Shown here in pieces: positions 8,248-17,560 of a stretch of DNA of 62,238 bases. Position 1 is the stretch's first letter, and the number at the start of each line of letters is the position of its first letter. The stretch covers positions 1 through 62,238 of the forward strand of contig DAOQTX010000007.1 in NCBI GenBank assembly GCA_035340715.1, in the 5' to 3' direction. Below the pieces are notes generated by a model, which made no database searches, had not been told where the DNA came from, and worked only from the letters and a program-made list of their open reading frames with translations. The translations under genes were made by a program, and so were the position numbers. Origin of the DNA: DAOQTX01 sp035340715 (GTDB lineage Bacteria; Bacteroidota; Bacteroidia; AKYH767-A; OLB10).

Positions 8248-9926
8248 TACTCCTGAATTAGTTTTTTATATCGCACTCGTTTTGGTGTGGCGTCACCTAA
8301 TCTACGCTTTTTATTCTCCTCATATTCTGTATATCCACCTTCAAAATAATAAACTTGAGAATCACCTTCAAATGCAAGTATATGTGTTGCAACTCTATCT
8401 AAAAACCAACGGTCGTGTGATATAACCACTGCACAGCCTGCAAAATTTTCTAAAGCTTCTTCAAGTGCTCGTAATGTGTTTACATCAATATCGTTGGTAG
8501 GTTCGTCCAACAAGAGCACATTGGCTTCAGACTTTAAAGTCAAAGCAAGATGCAATCGATTGCGTTCACCACCAGACAGCACGCCACATTTTTTTCCTTG
8601 ATCGGCTCCTGAAAAATTGAAGCGGGCTACGTAGGCTCTGCTGTTTATTGTTTTTCCACTCAACTCTATCACTTCATGTCCACCGGAAATAACTTCCCAT
8701 ACGGTTTTTTCAGGGTCGATATCGGCATGCGATTGATCGACATACCCAATTTGAACAGTGGGTCCTATTTTAAAATCACCCGAGTCGGCTGTTTCTTGTC
8801 CCATCATCATTCTAAACAAGGTCGTTTTACCAACTCCGTTTGGTCCAATAATACCTACTATCCCACCGGGAGGAAGTCGGAAGTTTAAATCTTCCATCAA
8901 TACTTTTTCTCCAAATGATTTATTGACGTGAATCGCTTCAATAACTTCATTCCCTAATCGAGGACCATTTGGAATAAATATCTCAAGTTTCTCCTCTCTT
9001 TGCTTTATGTCTTCATTTAATAATTTATCATAAGAAGCAATTCTAGCTTTCGATTTTGCATGACGCGCTTTAGGCGACATACGAACCCATTCTAATTCTC
9101 GCTCAAGAGTTTTTCTTCTTTTGCTTTCTTGTTTTTCTTCCGCTTCAAGACGCTTAGATTTTTGCTCCAACCATGAGGTATAATTTCCTTTCCAGGGTAT
9201 TCCTTCGCCTCTATCCAACTCGAGTATCCAACCTGCTACATTATCTAAAAAGTATCGGTCGTGCGTTACGGCAATTACTGTTCCCTTATATTGTTTCAAA
9301 TGTTGTTCAAGCCATTCAACCGATTCAGCATCCAAATGGTTAGTGGGCTCGTCTAAAAGTAGAATCTCAGGTTCCTGCAACAACAATCTGCACAAAGCAA
9401 GCCTTCTTCGTTCTCCTCCTGACATATTTTTTACTGGCAGATCTGGATCGGGACAGCGAAGAGCATCCATCGCGATCTCAATCTTATTGTCCAATTCCCA
9501 GCCATTTTGCTGTTCAATCAAATCCATTAACTCCCCTTGCCTTTCAATGAGTTTATTCATCTCATCATCGCTCATAGGTTCAGCAAACTTATTGTTTACT
9601 TCTTCATATTCTTTGAGAATATCTACCAGTTCCTGAACTCCTTCCATTACAATCTCTCTTCCGGTTTTAGTATTATCTAAATCAGGTTCTTGTTCTAAGT
9701 AGCCAACTCTATATCCTGGAGAAAAATGTACTTCCCCTTGAAATGATTTCTCAACCCCAGCAATAATTTTTAGCAAAGTTGATTTTCCAGAACCATTTAA
9801 ACCTAAAATGCCAATTTTGGCTCCGTAGAAGAAAGAAAGGTATATATCTTTTAATACTTGTTTTTGAGGAGGATAGATTTTACTAACTCCTACCATTGAA
9901 AAAATAATCTTTTTATCGTCCGACAT
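8247..9926 (-). CDS. ettA: Energy-dependent translational throttle protein EttA (ABC-F)
   Basis: A soluble ABC-F ATPase with two nucleotide-binding domains and no membrane segments. Members act on the ribosomal E site in response to energy state. Domain 1 has Walker A GLNGSGKST (about 41-49), signature MSGGERRRLALCRLL and Walker B ILLLDEPTNHLDAES. The linker is rich in Lys, Arg and Glu (EEKQESKRRKTLERELEW). Domain 2 has GPNGVGKTT (about 355), LSGGERNRLHLALTL and VLLLDEPTNDID. The 559 residues and the VRMSPKARHAKSKARI stretch match EttA rather than other ABC-F proteins. It is first in the ettA-hisS-hutH unit, with a perfect -7 box 36 bases upstream. Confidence 0.93.
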   Translation of the reverse strand: MSDDKKIIFSMVGVSKIYPPQKQVLKDIYLSFFYGAKIGILGLNGSGKSTLLKIIAGVEKSFQGEVHFSPGYRVGYLEQEPDLDNTKTGREIVMEGVQELVDILKEYEEVNNKFAEPMSDDEMNKLIERQGELMDLIEQQNGWELDNKIEIAMDALRCPDPDLPVKNMSGGERRRLALCRLLLQEPEILLLDEPTNHLDAESVEWLEQHLKQYKGTVIAVTHDRYFLDNVAGWILELDRGEGIPWKGNYTSWLEQKSKRLEAEEKQESKRRKTLERELEWVRMSPKARHAKSKARIASYDKLLNEDIKQREEKLEIFIPNGPRLGNEVIEAIHVNKSFGEKVLMEDLNFRLPPGGIVGIIGPNGVGKTTLFRMMMGQETADSGDFKIGPTVQIGYVDQSHADIDPEKTVWEVISGGHEVIELSGKTINSRAYVARFNFSGADQGKKCGVLSGGERNRLHLALTLKSEANVLLLDEPTNDIDVNTLRALEEALENFAGCAVVISHDRWFLDRVATHILAFEGDSQVYYFEGGYTEYEENKKRRLGDATPKRVRYKKLIQE

Positions 9927-9961
9927 GTTATTATGTTTGCTTTATCTTTGAAACAGGTGCA

Positions 9962-9969
9962 CAAAAGTA
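9962..9969 (-). promoter_or_regulatory. -7 box TACTTTTG upstream of ettA
   Basis: Minus-strand TACTTTTG is a perfect TAnnTTTG match 36 bases before the ettA ATG. No TTG lies at the expected upstream spacing. Confidence 0.5.
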
Positions 9970-10003
9970 CTGAAAAATAACTCTTTACCTTATTATAAAT
10001 ACA

Positions 10004-12145
10004 ATGGTTTTTAGATCAGCCTTTTTACTTCTTTTTACATTGAGTATCCTTCAAGCATCAGCACAGGATTATACAAAATTGAATTTTTCTCTGGCAAAAA
10101 AAATTCGGCAGATGGAAATGCCCGAACGGGAGGTACATGTGTTGATAAAAGGAAATGTTTTAGAATTAGAGAGCATCATACCTACTATTGGAGGGGTAAT
10201 AAAATATAAATCAGGCGACATCATTGCTGTTCGCATGGCATTAAGCAAATTAGCAGAGCTTACTACATCGCAAAATGTTTTTAGAATAGAAGATCAAGAA
10301 CATGCTCCCGAATTGATGAATGATCGAATGCTCATTAATAACAATATCTTGGCTGTTCATACCAATTGGGCTGGCGCATTACCTCAAACCTACGATGGAA
10401 GTGGAGTGCTCATGGGAGTGATCGATACTGGAATTGATATATCACATCCTGATTTTAAAAATGTAAATGGCTCCACTCGAATTAAATATATATGGGATCA
10501 TACGCTACCCAATGGAACCGCAACACCCCAGCCATATAATTATGGTATTGAATTTACGGATAGTGATATTGATGGCGGTTTGGCCAATGCACATGTTGAT
10601 CAATCTGGACATGGAACTCATGTAACCGGTATTGCAGCGAGCAATGGATTTGCTATAAATAATTATGTTGGCGCTGCACCGGGAACCGATTTAATCATAG
10701 TTTCTCTTGATTTTAATCAAGCGGACAATTCTTGGCTAACTTCCATTGCAGATGGTGTAAATTATATTTTTAGCAAAGCTGCACTTTTAAATAAGCCTTG
10801 TGTAATTAATATAAGTGCGGGAACTTACTTTGGATCTCATGATGGAAAAGATCTTCAAGCGCAATTGATCGACAATCTGTTATCTTCACAAAACGGAAGA
10901 TCTGTAGTTTGTGCAGCCGGAAATGCAGGTGAACTATCCATACATATTAAACCTCAATTATCGAATGATACTTTGTTCACCTGGTTTAGAAGACCAAGTG
11001 GAACCATCTATATTGACCTTTGGGCTGATTCCAGTCAAGCCAGCTCATTAGCCTTATCAATAGGTGCAGATAAAACAAGTCCTGTTTACGAATATAGAGG
11101 CAATTTAGGTTTTAAAACATTTGACCAACATGTCGGAATTATAAGTACCGATACTTTGTGGGCGGGTACAAATCGATTGGCCATTGTGCAGAGTTTTGGT
11201 CAATTGATTGGAGATCGCTATGGTATTTCTTACATCATTCAACCCGATAGTTTTGCATATTCATATCGATTAATGAGTAGAGGCTCAGGTATGTTTGATG
11301 CTTGGAGTTTTGAAATGGTTTCAAGCGGTTTGCCTTCAACAAGTGTTTACTCTGATATGGTGAATTATGTATTGCCCGACAAAAATCAAAATATTGTAAG
11401 TTCCTTCACTTGTAGTGATAAGGTGATTAGCGTTGGTGAATACCAGAACAGAAATTTTTATACTGATGCAACGGGTGTCATCCAATCATTCAACATTACC
11501 GTTGGTGCTCATACGCCCTCTTCCAGTCAAGGTCCTACGCGAGATGGAAGAATAAAACCAGACTTATCCTCTACCGGTTTATTGATATTAAGTGCGGCTA
11601 ATCTTCCTTCTGTTCCTTGGTTTTTAGCTAATGCGCCTGACAAGTTAGCGGCCGGAGCAAAGCATATTCGTGATGGAGGAACATCTTCTGCTTCTCCAGC
11701 GGTAGCAGGAATTGTAGCACTTTACTTGCAGAAAAATCCTGGAGCAGATTATGCAGACATTAAAAACGCATTGATAAATTGCGCAAAGAAAGATGCATTT
11801 ACAGGATTTAATTTACCGGATAACACTTGGGGATATGGTAAAGCGGATGCTTATGCATCAATGGTCGGTTGTGCGACTAATGTAAACGAATTGGTGCATC
11901 AAAGTGCATTTGAGATTTATCCGAATCCTGCTCAAAATAATTTTACCATAGCACTTGAATTCCCACCGGTTGATGATTGGAACTACTCTGTTCTAGATTT
12001 AAGTGGACGCTTGATTCATTCTAAAGAATTAGGTAGCGATGAAAAGTATTCTAAAGTTAATTCGATAAATCTTAGTCGTGGAATCTATTTTATTCATCTT
12101 TGGGTGGATGGAGAATTTTATTCTAAAAAACTTGTTTTAAATTAA
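10004..12145 (+). CDS. Secreted subtilisin-like (S8) serine protease with T9SS sorting domain
   Basis: A 713-residue extracellular protease. The signal peptide is MVFRSAFLLLFTLSILQASA, cleaved before QDY. The S8 catalytic triad is Asp141 (VIDTGIDISHPDF), His203 (SGHGTHVTGIAASNG) and Ser561 (GGTSSASPAVAGI). About 250 residues with an insert domain separate the oxyanion region (SAGTYFG, CAAGNAGE) from the serine. The last 85 residues are a type A T9SS sorting domain: FEIYPNPAQNNFTI, then DLSGRLI, ending GIYFIHLWVDGEFYSKKLVLN. The protein is therefore expected at the cell surface or secreted through T9SS. The UbiA-like frame opens immediately after its stop. A similar protease is at 46011-48797. 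Confidence 0.93.
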   Translation: MVFRSAFLLLFTLSILQASAQDYTKLNFSLAKKIRQMEMPEREVHVLIKGNVLELESIIPTIGGVIKYKSGDIIAVRMALSKLAELTTSQNVFRIEDQEHAPELMNDRMLINNNILAVHTNWAGALPQTYDGSGVLMGVIDTGIDISHPDFKNVNGSTRIKYIWDHTLPNGTATPQPYNYGIEFTDSDIDGGLANAHVDQSGHGTHVTGIAASNGFAINNYVGAAPGTDLIIVSLDFNQADNSWLTSIADGVNYIFSKAALLNKPCVINISAGTYFGSHDGKDLQAQLIDNLLSSQNGRSVVCAAGNAGELSIHIKPQLSNDTLFTWFRRPSGTIYIDLWADSSQASSLALSIGADKTSPVYEYRGNLGFKTFDQHVGIISTDTLWAGTNRLAIVQSFGQLIGDRYGISYIIQPDSFAYSYRLMSRGSGMFDAWSFEMVSSGLPSTSVYSDMVNYVLPDKNQNIVSSFTCSDKVISVGEYQNRNFYTDATGVIQSFNITVGAHTPSSSQGPTRDGRIKPDLSSTGLLILSAANLPSVPWFLANAPDKLAAGAKHIRDGGTSSASPAVAGIVALYLQKNPGADYADIKNALINCAKKDAFTGFNLPDNTWGYGKADAYASMVGCATNVNELVHQSAFEIYPNPAQNNFTIALEFPPVDDWNYSVLDLSGRLIHSKELGSDEKYSKVNSINLSRGIYFIHLWVDGEFYSKKLVLN

Positions 12146-12151
12146 TCGCTT

Positions 12152-13018
12152 ATCAAATCGAAATTTTCAGATTTTATTTCACTGATTCAATTCAGTCATA
12201 CTGTTTTTGCATTGCCTTTTGCAATCGTTGGAGCAGTATATGCTTTTACACAAAATGCAATTCCCTTTAATATTATTTTATTCTTTCAGATTGTTTTATG
12301 TATGGTCTTTGCCCGAACGGCAGCTATGGCCTTTAATCGTTTGATTGATGCAAAAATAGACGCACAAAATAGTCGAACCGAGAAGAGAGAAATTCCGAGC
12401 GGAATCATTTCAGAAGCTAATGTATTGTTGTTGGTCATACTCAGTTGTAGCTTTTTTATTCTCACTACCTGGTTTATAAACAAAACTGTATTTCTTCTTT
12501 CACCCATTGCACTTGGGGTTGTTTTGGGTTATTCCTATACAAAACGTTTCACTCGATTCAGTCATGTATTCCTTGGATTGGGCCTAGCACTTGGACCAAT
12601 GGGTGCCTATCTTTCAGTAACACCACAATTTGATTTAGCTATGTTCTACATTTCACTTTGTGTTTTATTTTGGGTTGCAGGCTTCGATATCATTTACGCA
12701 TTGCAGGATTATGATTTTGATCGAACCCATAATTTATTCTCTATTCCCGTTAAATATGGAAAGTCCAAGGCTCTTAATATTTCAGCTGTATTTCATAGCA
12801 TCTGTATTTTACTTCTGATAGCAACAGGAATCAAAATTGATGCAGGTGCTTTCTTTTACATAGGAGTTTGTTTCTTTTCATGGAAACTACTGCATCAGCA
12901 TAAATTGGTCACTGTTAATGATCTGTCGAAGATTAATCGGGCATTTTTTACTTCAAATGGTTATGCTTCCATTATATTTTGCCTTTTATTTTTGATGGAT
13001 CTTGTCTTCGGCATTTGA
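12152..13018 (+). CDS. mqnP: UbiA-family prenyltransferase, MqnP-like (unusual start)
   Basis: A membrane prenyltransferase of the UbiA family, close to the MqnP type that prenylates the menaquinone precursor in the futalosine pathway. The first Asp motif is FNRLIDAKIDAQNSRTEKRE, the second is YALQDYDFDRTHNLFSIPVK, and about eight hydrophobic helices are present. The conserved family N-terminus FSHTVFALPFAIVGA is coded from about 12194 onward. That segment lies upstream of or across the first TTG (12212), so translation must begin earlier. The frame is open back to the protease stop at 12143-12145 but contains no ATG, GTG or TTG. I propose ATC at 12152, giving a start IKSKFSDFISLIQF; CTG at 12182 is an alternative. 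The coordinates of the start are therefore uncertain, the family is not. Confidence 0.8.
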   Translation: MKSKFSDFISLIQFSHTVFALPFAIVGAVYAFTQNAIPFNIILFFQIVLCMVFARTAAMAFNRLIDAKIDAQNSRTEKREIPSGIISEANVLLLVILSCSFFILTTWFINKTVFLLSPIALGVVLGYSYTKRFTRFSHVFLGLGLALGPMGAYLSVTPQFDLAMFYISLCVLFWVAGFDIIYALQDYDFDRTHNLFSIPVKYGKSKALNISAVFHSICILLLIATGIKIDAGAFFYIGVCFFSWKLLHQHKLVTVNDLSKINRAFFTSNGYASIIFCLLFLMDLVFGI

Positions 13019-13054
13019 ATTCACTTTTTTAAAGAATTTAACAGGTCATTTTAT

Positions 13055-13062
13055 TAACTTTG
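13055..13062 (+). promoter_or_regulatory. -7 box TAACTTTG upstream of the fused E1 gene
   Basis: A perfect TAnnTTTG match in the gap after the UbiA-like gene. A TTG that could be read as a start codon (13060) is the last three bases of this box, so the true start is downstream. Confidence 0.5.
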
Positions 13063-13077
13063 ACGTCATCACCTCAA

Positions 13078-15537
13078 ATGCAAATATTAAGCAGATACAT
13101 GAGATTACCATTGTCGAACGAAAATACTGAATTGAGCAATCCAATAGATTATAACTCTTTTAAAGAGTCGGTTCTTAACGATTATTATATTGCACATTAC
13201 AGCAGACAAGCTAGTTTGATTGGCCGCAAAGAGGTGCTTAGCGGGAAAGCTAAGTTTGGAATTTTTGGTGATGGAAAAGAAGTGGCTCAATTGGCAATGG
13301 CCAAAGTTTTTAGGAATGGTGATTTTCGATCGGGTTATTATAGAGATCAAACCTTTATGTTTGCTGCAGGTATGCTTACGCTTGAGCAATTTTTTGCTCA
13401 GTTGTATGCGCACCCCGATATTCAAGCTGAACCTTCATCAGCTGGTCGTGCAATGAATGGTCACTATTCTACCCGACTGATCGATGATAAAGGGAATTGG
13501 CTTTCTCATACCGATAAGAAAAATTCATCAGCAGATATTTCACCAACTGCAGGTCAAATGCCAAGATTGTTAGGGTTGGCTTATGCAAGTAAACTCTATA
13601 GACAAAATAAAGATCTAAGCCAATCAAAGTTTAAAGGATTTTCTTTTAATGGAAATGAAGTTGCATTTGGCACTATAGGAGATGCAAGTTGTGCCGAAGG
13701 ATTATTTTTTGAAACCATGAATGCCGCTGGAGTAATGCAAGTTCCCATGGCTGTTTCCGTTTGGGATGATGGATTTGGCATCAGCGTTCCTAATACCTAT
13801 CAAATCACAAAACAAAATATTTCTGAATTACTTGAAGGCTTTTCAAGATCGGATGAAAAACAAGGTATTCTAATTTTTACTGCTAAAGGTTGGGATTATC
13901 CTGGGTTGATTGAGATGTATGAAAAAGGAATCAAAGTTTGTAGAGAAGAACATGTTCCCGTTTTATTCCACATTCAAGAAGTTACACAGCCTCAAGGACA
14001 CTCAACTTCCGGATCACATGAAAGATACAAATCAAGCGATCGATTGAAATGGGAAGAAGAGCACGATTGCATTGCCATGATGAGAAAATGGATTCTCTCA
14101 ACAGCTCTCGCTAATGAAGAAGAATTAATTGAAATTGAAAACAAAGCCTTAGATTTTGCTAAGACTTCAAAGAAAAATTCATGGAATGCATTTCTTTCAT
14201 CTATAAAAACAGAAGCAAATCAGGCTAAGACATTTGTTCAAAATATCGTTCAGAACAATTCCAATGGTGTCTTTATCAATAAAATGATAGAGGACTTACC
14301 CGATTCGTTTAATTATGAAAGGAAAGAAATAAGTTCATTTGTTCAGAGTGTGTTAAGAATGTTGCGCTATGATCGTTCCACAGAAGTAATTCAATTAAGA
14401 AACTGGTTCGTACAATGGCAGTCTAAAAATGAAGAGTTGTATAACTCTCATTTGTATAGCCAATCAGAACTTGCGTTAAAAAACCACTCCCCTATTCAAC
14501 CGATATATAAAGAGAACAGCGAATGGGTTGATGGAAGAGAAATTCTTCTTAATAACTACGATAAACTCTTCAGTCAAATTCCGGAACTTATTGTTTTCGG
14601 AGAGGACGTTGGTCAAATTGGTGGAGTCAATCAATCTCATGCAGGACTTCAAGAAAAGTTTGGCGAGTTGAGAATTCACGACACCGGAATTAGAGAAGCA
14701 ACCATTGTAGGTCAGGGAATTGGATTGGCATTAAGAGGTCTAAGACCTGTCGCGGAAATCCAGTATCTCGATTATCTGGCATATGCGATACAAGTTCTGT
14801 CAGATGACTTGGCAACACTACAATACCGAACAAAAGGAGGACAGAAAGCACCATTGATCATCAGCACAAGAGGTCATCGCCTTGAAGGCATTTGGCACAG
14901 TGGATCACCCATGCAGTTTATATTAGGAGCCTTGAGAGGAATTCATGTATTGGTTCCTCGCGATATGACTAGGGCAGCCGGATTCTATAATGCATTACTA
15001 AAATCAGATGAACCTGCGCTGGTTATTGAGCCTTTAAACGGGTATCGAATAAAAGAACAATTACCTGAAAATTTAGGCTCCTTTACAACACCCATTGGAG
15101 TTCCGGAAATATTAAAAGAAGGGACTGATATCACCATAGTTACTTATGGATCATGTTGCCGCATTGTAATGGAAGCAGTCAATGAACTTAGCAAGTATAA
15201 TGTATCGGTAGAAGTAATCGATGTTCAATCGTTAATTCCATTTGATGTGCATCATCATATATCTGAATCTATTCATAAAACCAATAATGTGCTTTTTGTT
15301 GACGAAGATGTACCTGGCGGAGCTACTGCTTATATGATGCAACAAGTAATTGAAGAGCAAGGAATGTTTGAATGGTTAGAAACACCTCCTTCTACATTAA
15401 CGTCAAAACCACATCGACCCGCTTATGGAACTGATGGTGATTATTTTTCTAAGCCATCTGTTGACGATGTGTTTAATTCTGTATATAACATCATGCACCA
15501 AATTGCACCCGATGAATTTCCTGTTTTATTTCGATGA
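13078..15537 (+). CDS. 2-oxoacid dehydrogenase E1, fused alpha and beta subunits
   Basis: Thiamine-diphosphate-dependent E1 of a branched-chain or other 2-oxoacid dehydrogenase complex. Alpha and beta subunits are joined in one chain of about 819 residues. The alpha half shows GIFGDGKEVAQLAMA, SGYYRDQTFMFAAGM, and the ThDP motif beginning GDASCAEGLFFE and ending VSVWDDGFG. The beta half shows VFGEDVGQIGGVNQ, RIHDTGIREATIVGQGIGLA, and VLFVDEDVPGGATAYM. A long linker of about 100 residues joins the halves. I start it at ATG 13078 because an upstream TTG at 13060 lies inside the -7 box; ATG 13099 is also possible. It overlaps murQ by ATGA. No E2 or E3 gene is nearby. A second fused E1 lies at 49544-51622. 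Confidence 0.9.
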   Translation: MQILSRYMRLPLSNENTELSNPIDYNSFKESVLNDYYIAHYSRQASLIGRKEVLSGKAKFGIFGDGKEVAQLAMAKVFRNGDFRSGYYRDQTFMFAAGMLTLEQFFAQLYAHPDIQAEPSSAGRAMNGHYSTRLIDDKGNWLSHTDKKNSSADISPTAGQMPRLLGLAYASKLYRQNKDLSQSKFKGFSFNGNEVAFGTIGDASCAEGLFFETMNAAGVMQVPMAVSVWDDGFGISVPNTYQITKQNISELLEGFSRSDEKQGILIFTAKGWDYPGLIEMYEKGIKVCREEHVPVLFHIQEVTQPQGHSTSGSHERYKSSDRLKWEEEHDCIAMMRKWILSTALANEEELIEIENKALDFAKTSKKNSWNAFLSSIKTEANQAKTFVQNIVQNNSNGVFINKMIEDLPDSFNYERKEISSFVQSVLRMLRYDRSTEVIQLRNWFVQWQSKNEELYNSHLYSQSELALKNHSPIQPIYKENSEWVDGREILLNNYDKLFSQIPELIVFGEDVGQIGGVNQSHAGLQEKFGELRIHDTGIREATIVGQGIGLALRGLRPVAEIQYLDYLAYAIQVLSDDLATLQYRTKGGQKAPLIISTRGHRLEGIWHSGSPMQFILGALRGIHVLVPRDMTRAAGFYNALLKSDEPALVIEPLNGYRIKEQLPENLGSFTTPIGVPEILKEGTDITIVTYGSCCRIVMEAVNELSKYNVSVEVIDVQSLIPFDVHHHISESIHKTNNVLFVDEDVPGGATAYMMQQVIEEQGMFEWLETPPSTLTSKPHRPAYGTDGDYFSKPSVDDVFNSVYNIMHQIAPDEFPVLFR

Positions 15538-16352
15538 ATTCAGATTTTACCAAAACAACCGAGAGCGATTCAAGATTCAATGATCTAGAAAAAATGACTT
15601 TCAAAGAAATTCTTGAAAGCATCAATTCCGAAGACCAAACCATTCCTCAAATAATTCATTCATTGATACCTTTTATTGGCAATTGTGCCAATGCAATTTT
15701 CGAAAAAATGAATTCAGGTGGAAGACTTTTTTATATCGGAGCAGGCACCAGTGGAAGATTGGGAATTGTAGATGCAAGCGAGTGTCCACCAACCTTTGGA
15801 ATAGAACATGGTAGAGTTATAGGAATTATTGCCGGAGGAGATGCAGCTATTCGCAAGGCGGTTGAGTTTGCAGAAGATGATTTTGATGGAGGTTGGAATG
15901 ATTTAAAATCTCATAAGATTAACAAAGGAGATTTTGTTTTGGGAATTGCAGCAAGTGGCAGTACTCCTTATGTAGTTGGAGCGTTAAAAAATTGCCAGCA
16001 GAATTTTATATCAACCGGTTGCATTGTATGTAATGCAAACAGTCCACTAGCGGTTTTTGCTGATTATCCGATAGAGGCAGTAGTAGGTCCTGAATTTGTT
16101 ACAGGAAGCACAAGAATGAAATCTGGAACTGCTCAGAAGCTAATTTTAAATATGATCTCTACTTCAGTTATGATAAAACTAGGGAGAGTTAAAGGGAATA
16201 AAATGGTGGATATGCAATTGTCAAACAACAAGTTGGTTGAAAGAGGGGTTTATATGCTGATGAATACGCTTGAAATAGATCGAACTTCTGCAGAACGATT
16301 ATTGCAAGAACATGGTAACGTTCGATTGGCTATTGATTCATTTAAGAAATAA
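15534..16352 (+). CDS. murQ: N-acetylmuramic acid 6-phosphate etherase
   Basis: MurQ cleaves the lactyl ether of MurNAc-6-phosphate to GlcNAc-6-phosphate and lactate in cell-wall sugar recycling. The 272 residues include the SIS domain with LFYIGAGTSGRLGIVDASEC, where the Glu of DASECPPT is a catalytic residue. AGGDAAIRKAVEFAEDD carries the second catalytic acid. LGIAASGSTPYVVGAL and GPEFVTGSTRMKSGTAQKLI bind phosphate. The N-terminus TTESDSRFNDLEKMT is the family start. It overlaps the E1 stop by four bases (ATGA). An uncharacterised acidic protein follows after 3 bases. No MurNAc kinase (AnmK or AmgK) is visible here. Confidence 0.95.
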   Translation: MNSDFTKTTESDSRFNDLEKMTFKEILESINSEDQTIPQIIHSLIPFIGNCANAIFEKMNSGGRLFYIGAGTSGRLGIVDASECPPTFGIEHGRVIGIIAGGDAAIRKAVEFAEDDFDGGWNDLKSHKINKGDFVLGIAASGSTPYVVGALKNCQQNFISTGCIVCNANSPLAVFADYPIEAVVGPEFVTGSTRMKSGTAQKLILNMISTSVMIKLGRVKGNKMVDMQLSNNKLVERGVYMLMNTLEIDRTSAERLLQEHGNVRLAIDSFKK

Positions 16353-16355
16353 AAA

Positions 16356-16925
16356 ATGCAGCATATTGAACCATACTATAACTGGAGAGACTTATATATA
16401 AGTGAAGAAGATGATCGCTCGCCTTTTTATGGAAGGATATATAGTGAATTTGAGTATTCGAATACGATTTATAATTTCTACATACATCCTCAATGGGATG
16501 ATTTTGATAGCCCCACACTATATTTGAAAATAATCTTTGCTGATTATGAGACTGAATTTGCCATCATAGAATTAATTGGAGAATGGAACGATTGTATCAA
16601 TAACGATATAATGTTATTGAAAAGAGATATAATAGATCAATTAATTGATAATGGAATTAATAAGTTTTTATTGATCGGAGAAAATGTTTTAAACTTTCAC
16701 GGTTCCGATGACTCTTATTACCAAGAATGGTATGATGATGTAGATGAAGGATGGTTGTGTGCCATGAATTTTAGACCGCATGTATTGTCTGAGTTCAATA
16801 ACTTTAACATAGATAGCTATTTTATATATGGAGGCGAACTGGATGAATTTCCATGGAGAACATATGAACCCAATCACTTGATGGATAAAATTGAATCCGT
16901 TATTTCCAGGCGATTGATGATATAA
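16356..16925 (+). CDS. Acidic protein of unknown function
   Basis: A 189-residue, strongly acidic and aromatic protein with no signal peptide or membrane helix, which I do not recognise. It opens MQHIEPYYNWRDLYISEEDD. It contains repeated Tyr/Trp/Asp patches such as FYIHPQWDDFDSP and YYQEWYDDVDEGW, and ends MDKIESVISRRLMI. It starts 3 bases after murQ and so belongs to the same transcript. It meets the NUDIX gene tail to tail, 2 bases apart. The full open frame, tight spacing and compositional consistency support a real gene. Confidence 0.7.
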   Translation: MQHIEPYYNWRDLYISEEDDRSPFYGRIYSEFEYSNTIYNFYIHPQWDDFDSPTLYLKIIFADYETEFAIIELIGEWNDCINNDIMLLKRDIIDQLIDNGINKFLLIGENVLNFHGSDDSYYQEWYDDVDEGWLCAMNFRPHVLSEFNNFNIDSYFIYGGELDEFPWRTYEPNHLMDKIESVISRRLMI

Positions 16926-16927
16926 TG

Positions 16928-17347
16928 TTATCCTGTCAACATTGAAAACACTTCTTGATCGATTGGAAAAGTAAATTCCGATTTAGAAATTCTTTCCAAT
17001 AACTTCCACTCAACTGATTCGATCTTGGCCCCTGTTTCCTCAGTAGACTCATTTAGCTTGATCTGATCAGGATGAGGCAATTGTGCAGTATAATATATAC
17101 TGATGATTTGCTGATTGGAATGAAACGCACTTGCTTGAAAGAAATCACAAGTATAAAAATGTTTTGGATTAAGTAATTCCTGACCTAACTCTTCTTTTAC
17201 TTCTCGAATAAGACAATCCAATATGCCCTCACCATACTTTAATCCACCACCAGGAAATTTAGTGATGTTTGTATTCTGAAAGTACTCTTTGGATAAAAGA
17301 AGACGGTGGTTAAACACAAATATACCATACACTCGTATGTTGAACAT
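16928..17347 (-). CDS. NUDIX hydrolase
   Basis: A small NUDIX-fold pyrophosphohydrolase of about 139 residues, substrate unknown. The NUDIX box is complete: GGGLKYGEGILDCLIREVKE continues into ELGQEL, giving G-x5-E-x7-REV-x-EE-x-GQ with the metal-binding Glu residues in place. The start is ATG at 17345-17347 (MFNIRVYGIFVFN). A TTG at 17363-17365 in the same frame is the end of a perfect -7 box and is not a likely start. It is convergent with the acidic protein at 16356-16925. It is one of three NUDIX genes in the window. Confidence 0.88.
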   Translation of the reverse strand: MFNIRVYGIFVFNHRLLLSKEYFQNTNITKFPGGGLKYGEGILDCLIREVKEELGQELLNPKHFYTCDFFQASAFHSNQQIISIYYTAQLPHPDQIKLNESTEETGAKIESVEWKLLERISKSEFTFPIDQEVFSMLTG

Positions 17348-17362
17348 AAAAGATAATTTACC

Positions 17363-17370
17363 CAAAGCTA
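17363..17370 (-). promoter_or_regulatory. -7 box TAGCTTTG upstream of NUDIX gene
   Basis: Minus-strand TAGCTTTG matches TAnnTTTG exactly and ends 16 bases before the ATG at 17347. Its terminal TTG is in frame with the gene and can be mistaken for the start. Confidence 0.5.
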
Positions 17371-17431
17371 ATTTTTCTTTAGGTAATGAGAAAATGAGTT
17401 AGCTATGCTTAGAACAAATTTGAATCAAAAT

Positions 17432-17560
17432 TTACTCAACCCAAGGCCTGAGCAAATCCAGATTACTAATCGTAATAAGGTAGAGTGAAAAATAAATAAA
17501 AGCTACCAACGCATACACAAAACTCATCTTCGATATAATAAGTCTAGCAACTCGACTCAT
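17432..17560 (-). CDS. Possible 42-residue single-helix membrane protein
   Basis: A short open frame in an otherwise empty gap between the NUDIX gene and the Omp28 cluster. It begins MSRVARLIISKMSFVYAL and ends LDLLRPWVE, with one long hydrophobic stretch (FVYALVAFIYFSLYLITI) between a basic N-terminus and an acidic C-terminus. That layout obeys the positive-inside rule for a single-span protein. The frame is on the minus strand like the NUDIX gene and lies upstream of it. I see no clean promoter and recognise no family, so it could be a chance frame. Confidence 0.4.
   Translation of the reverse strand: MSRVARLIISKMSFVYALVAFIYFSLYLITISNLDLLRPWVE

Noticed and set aside
13060..13062. TTG start of the fused E1 gene
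   Set aside because: These bases are the end of the -7 box TAACTTTG; ATG 13078 or 13099 is more likely. The same logic rejects TTG at 17365. Unneeded TTG starts at 19861, 32136, 40192 and 53189 are also rejected because an ATG follows within 6-18 bases.
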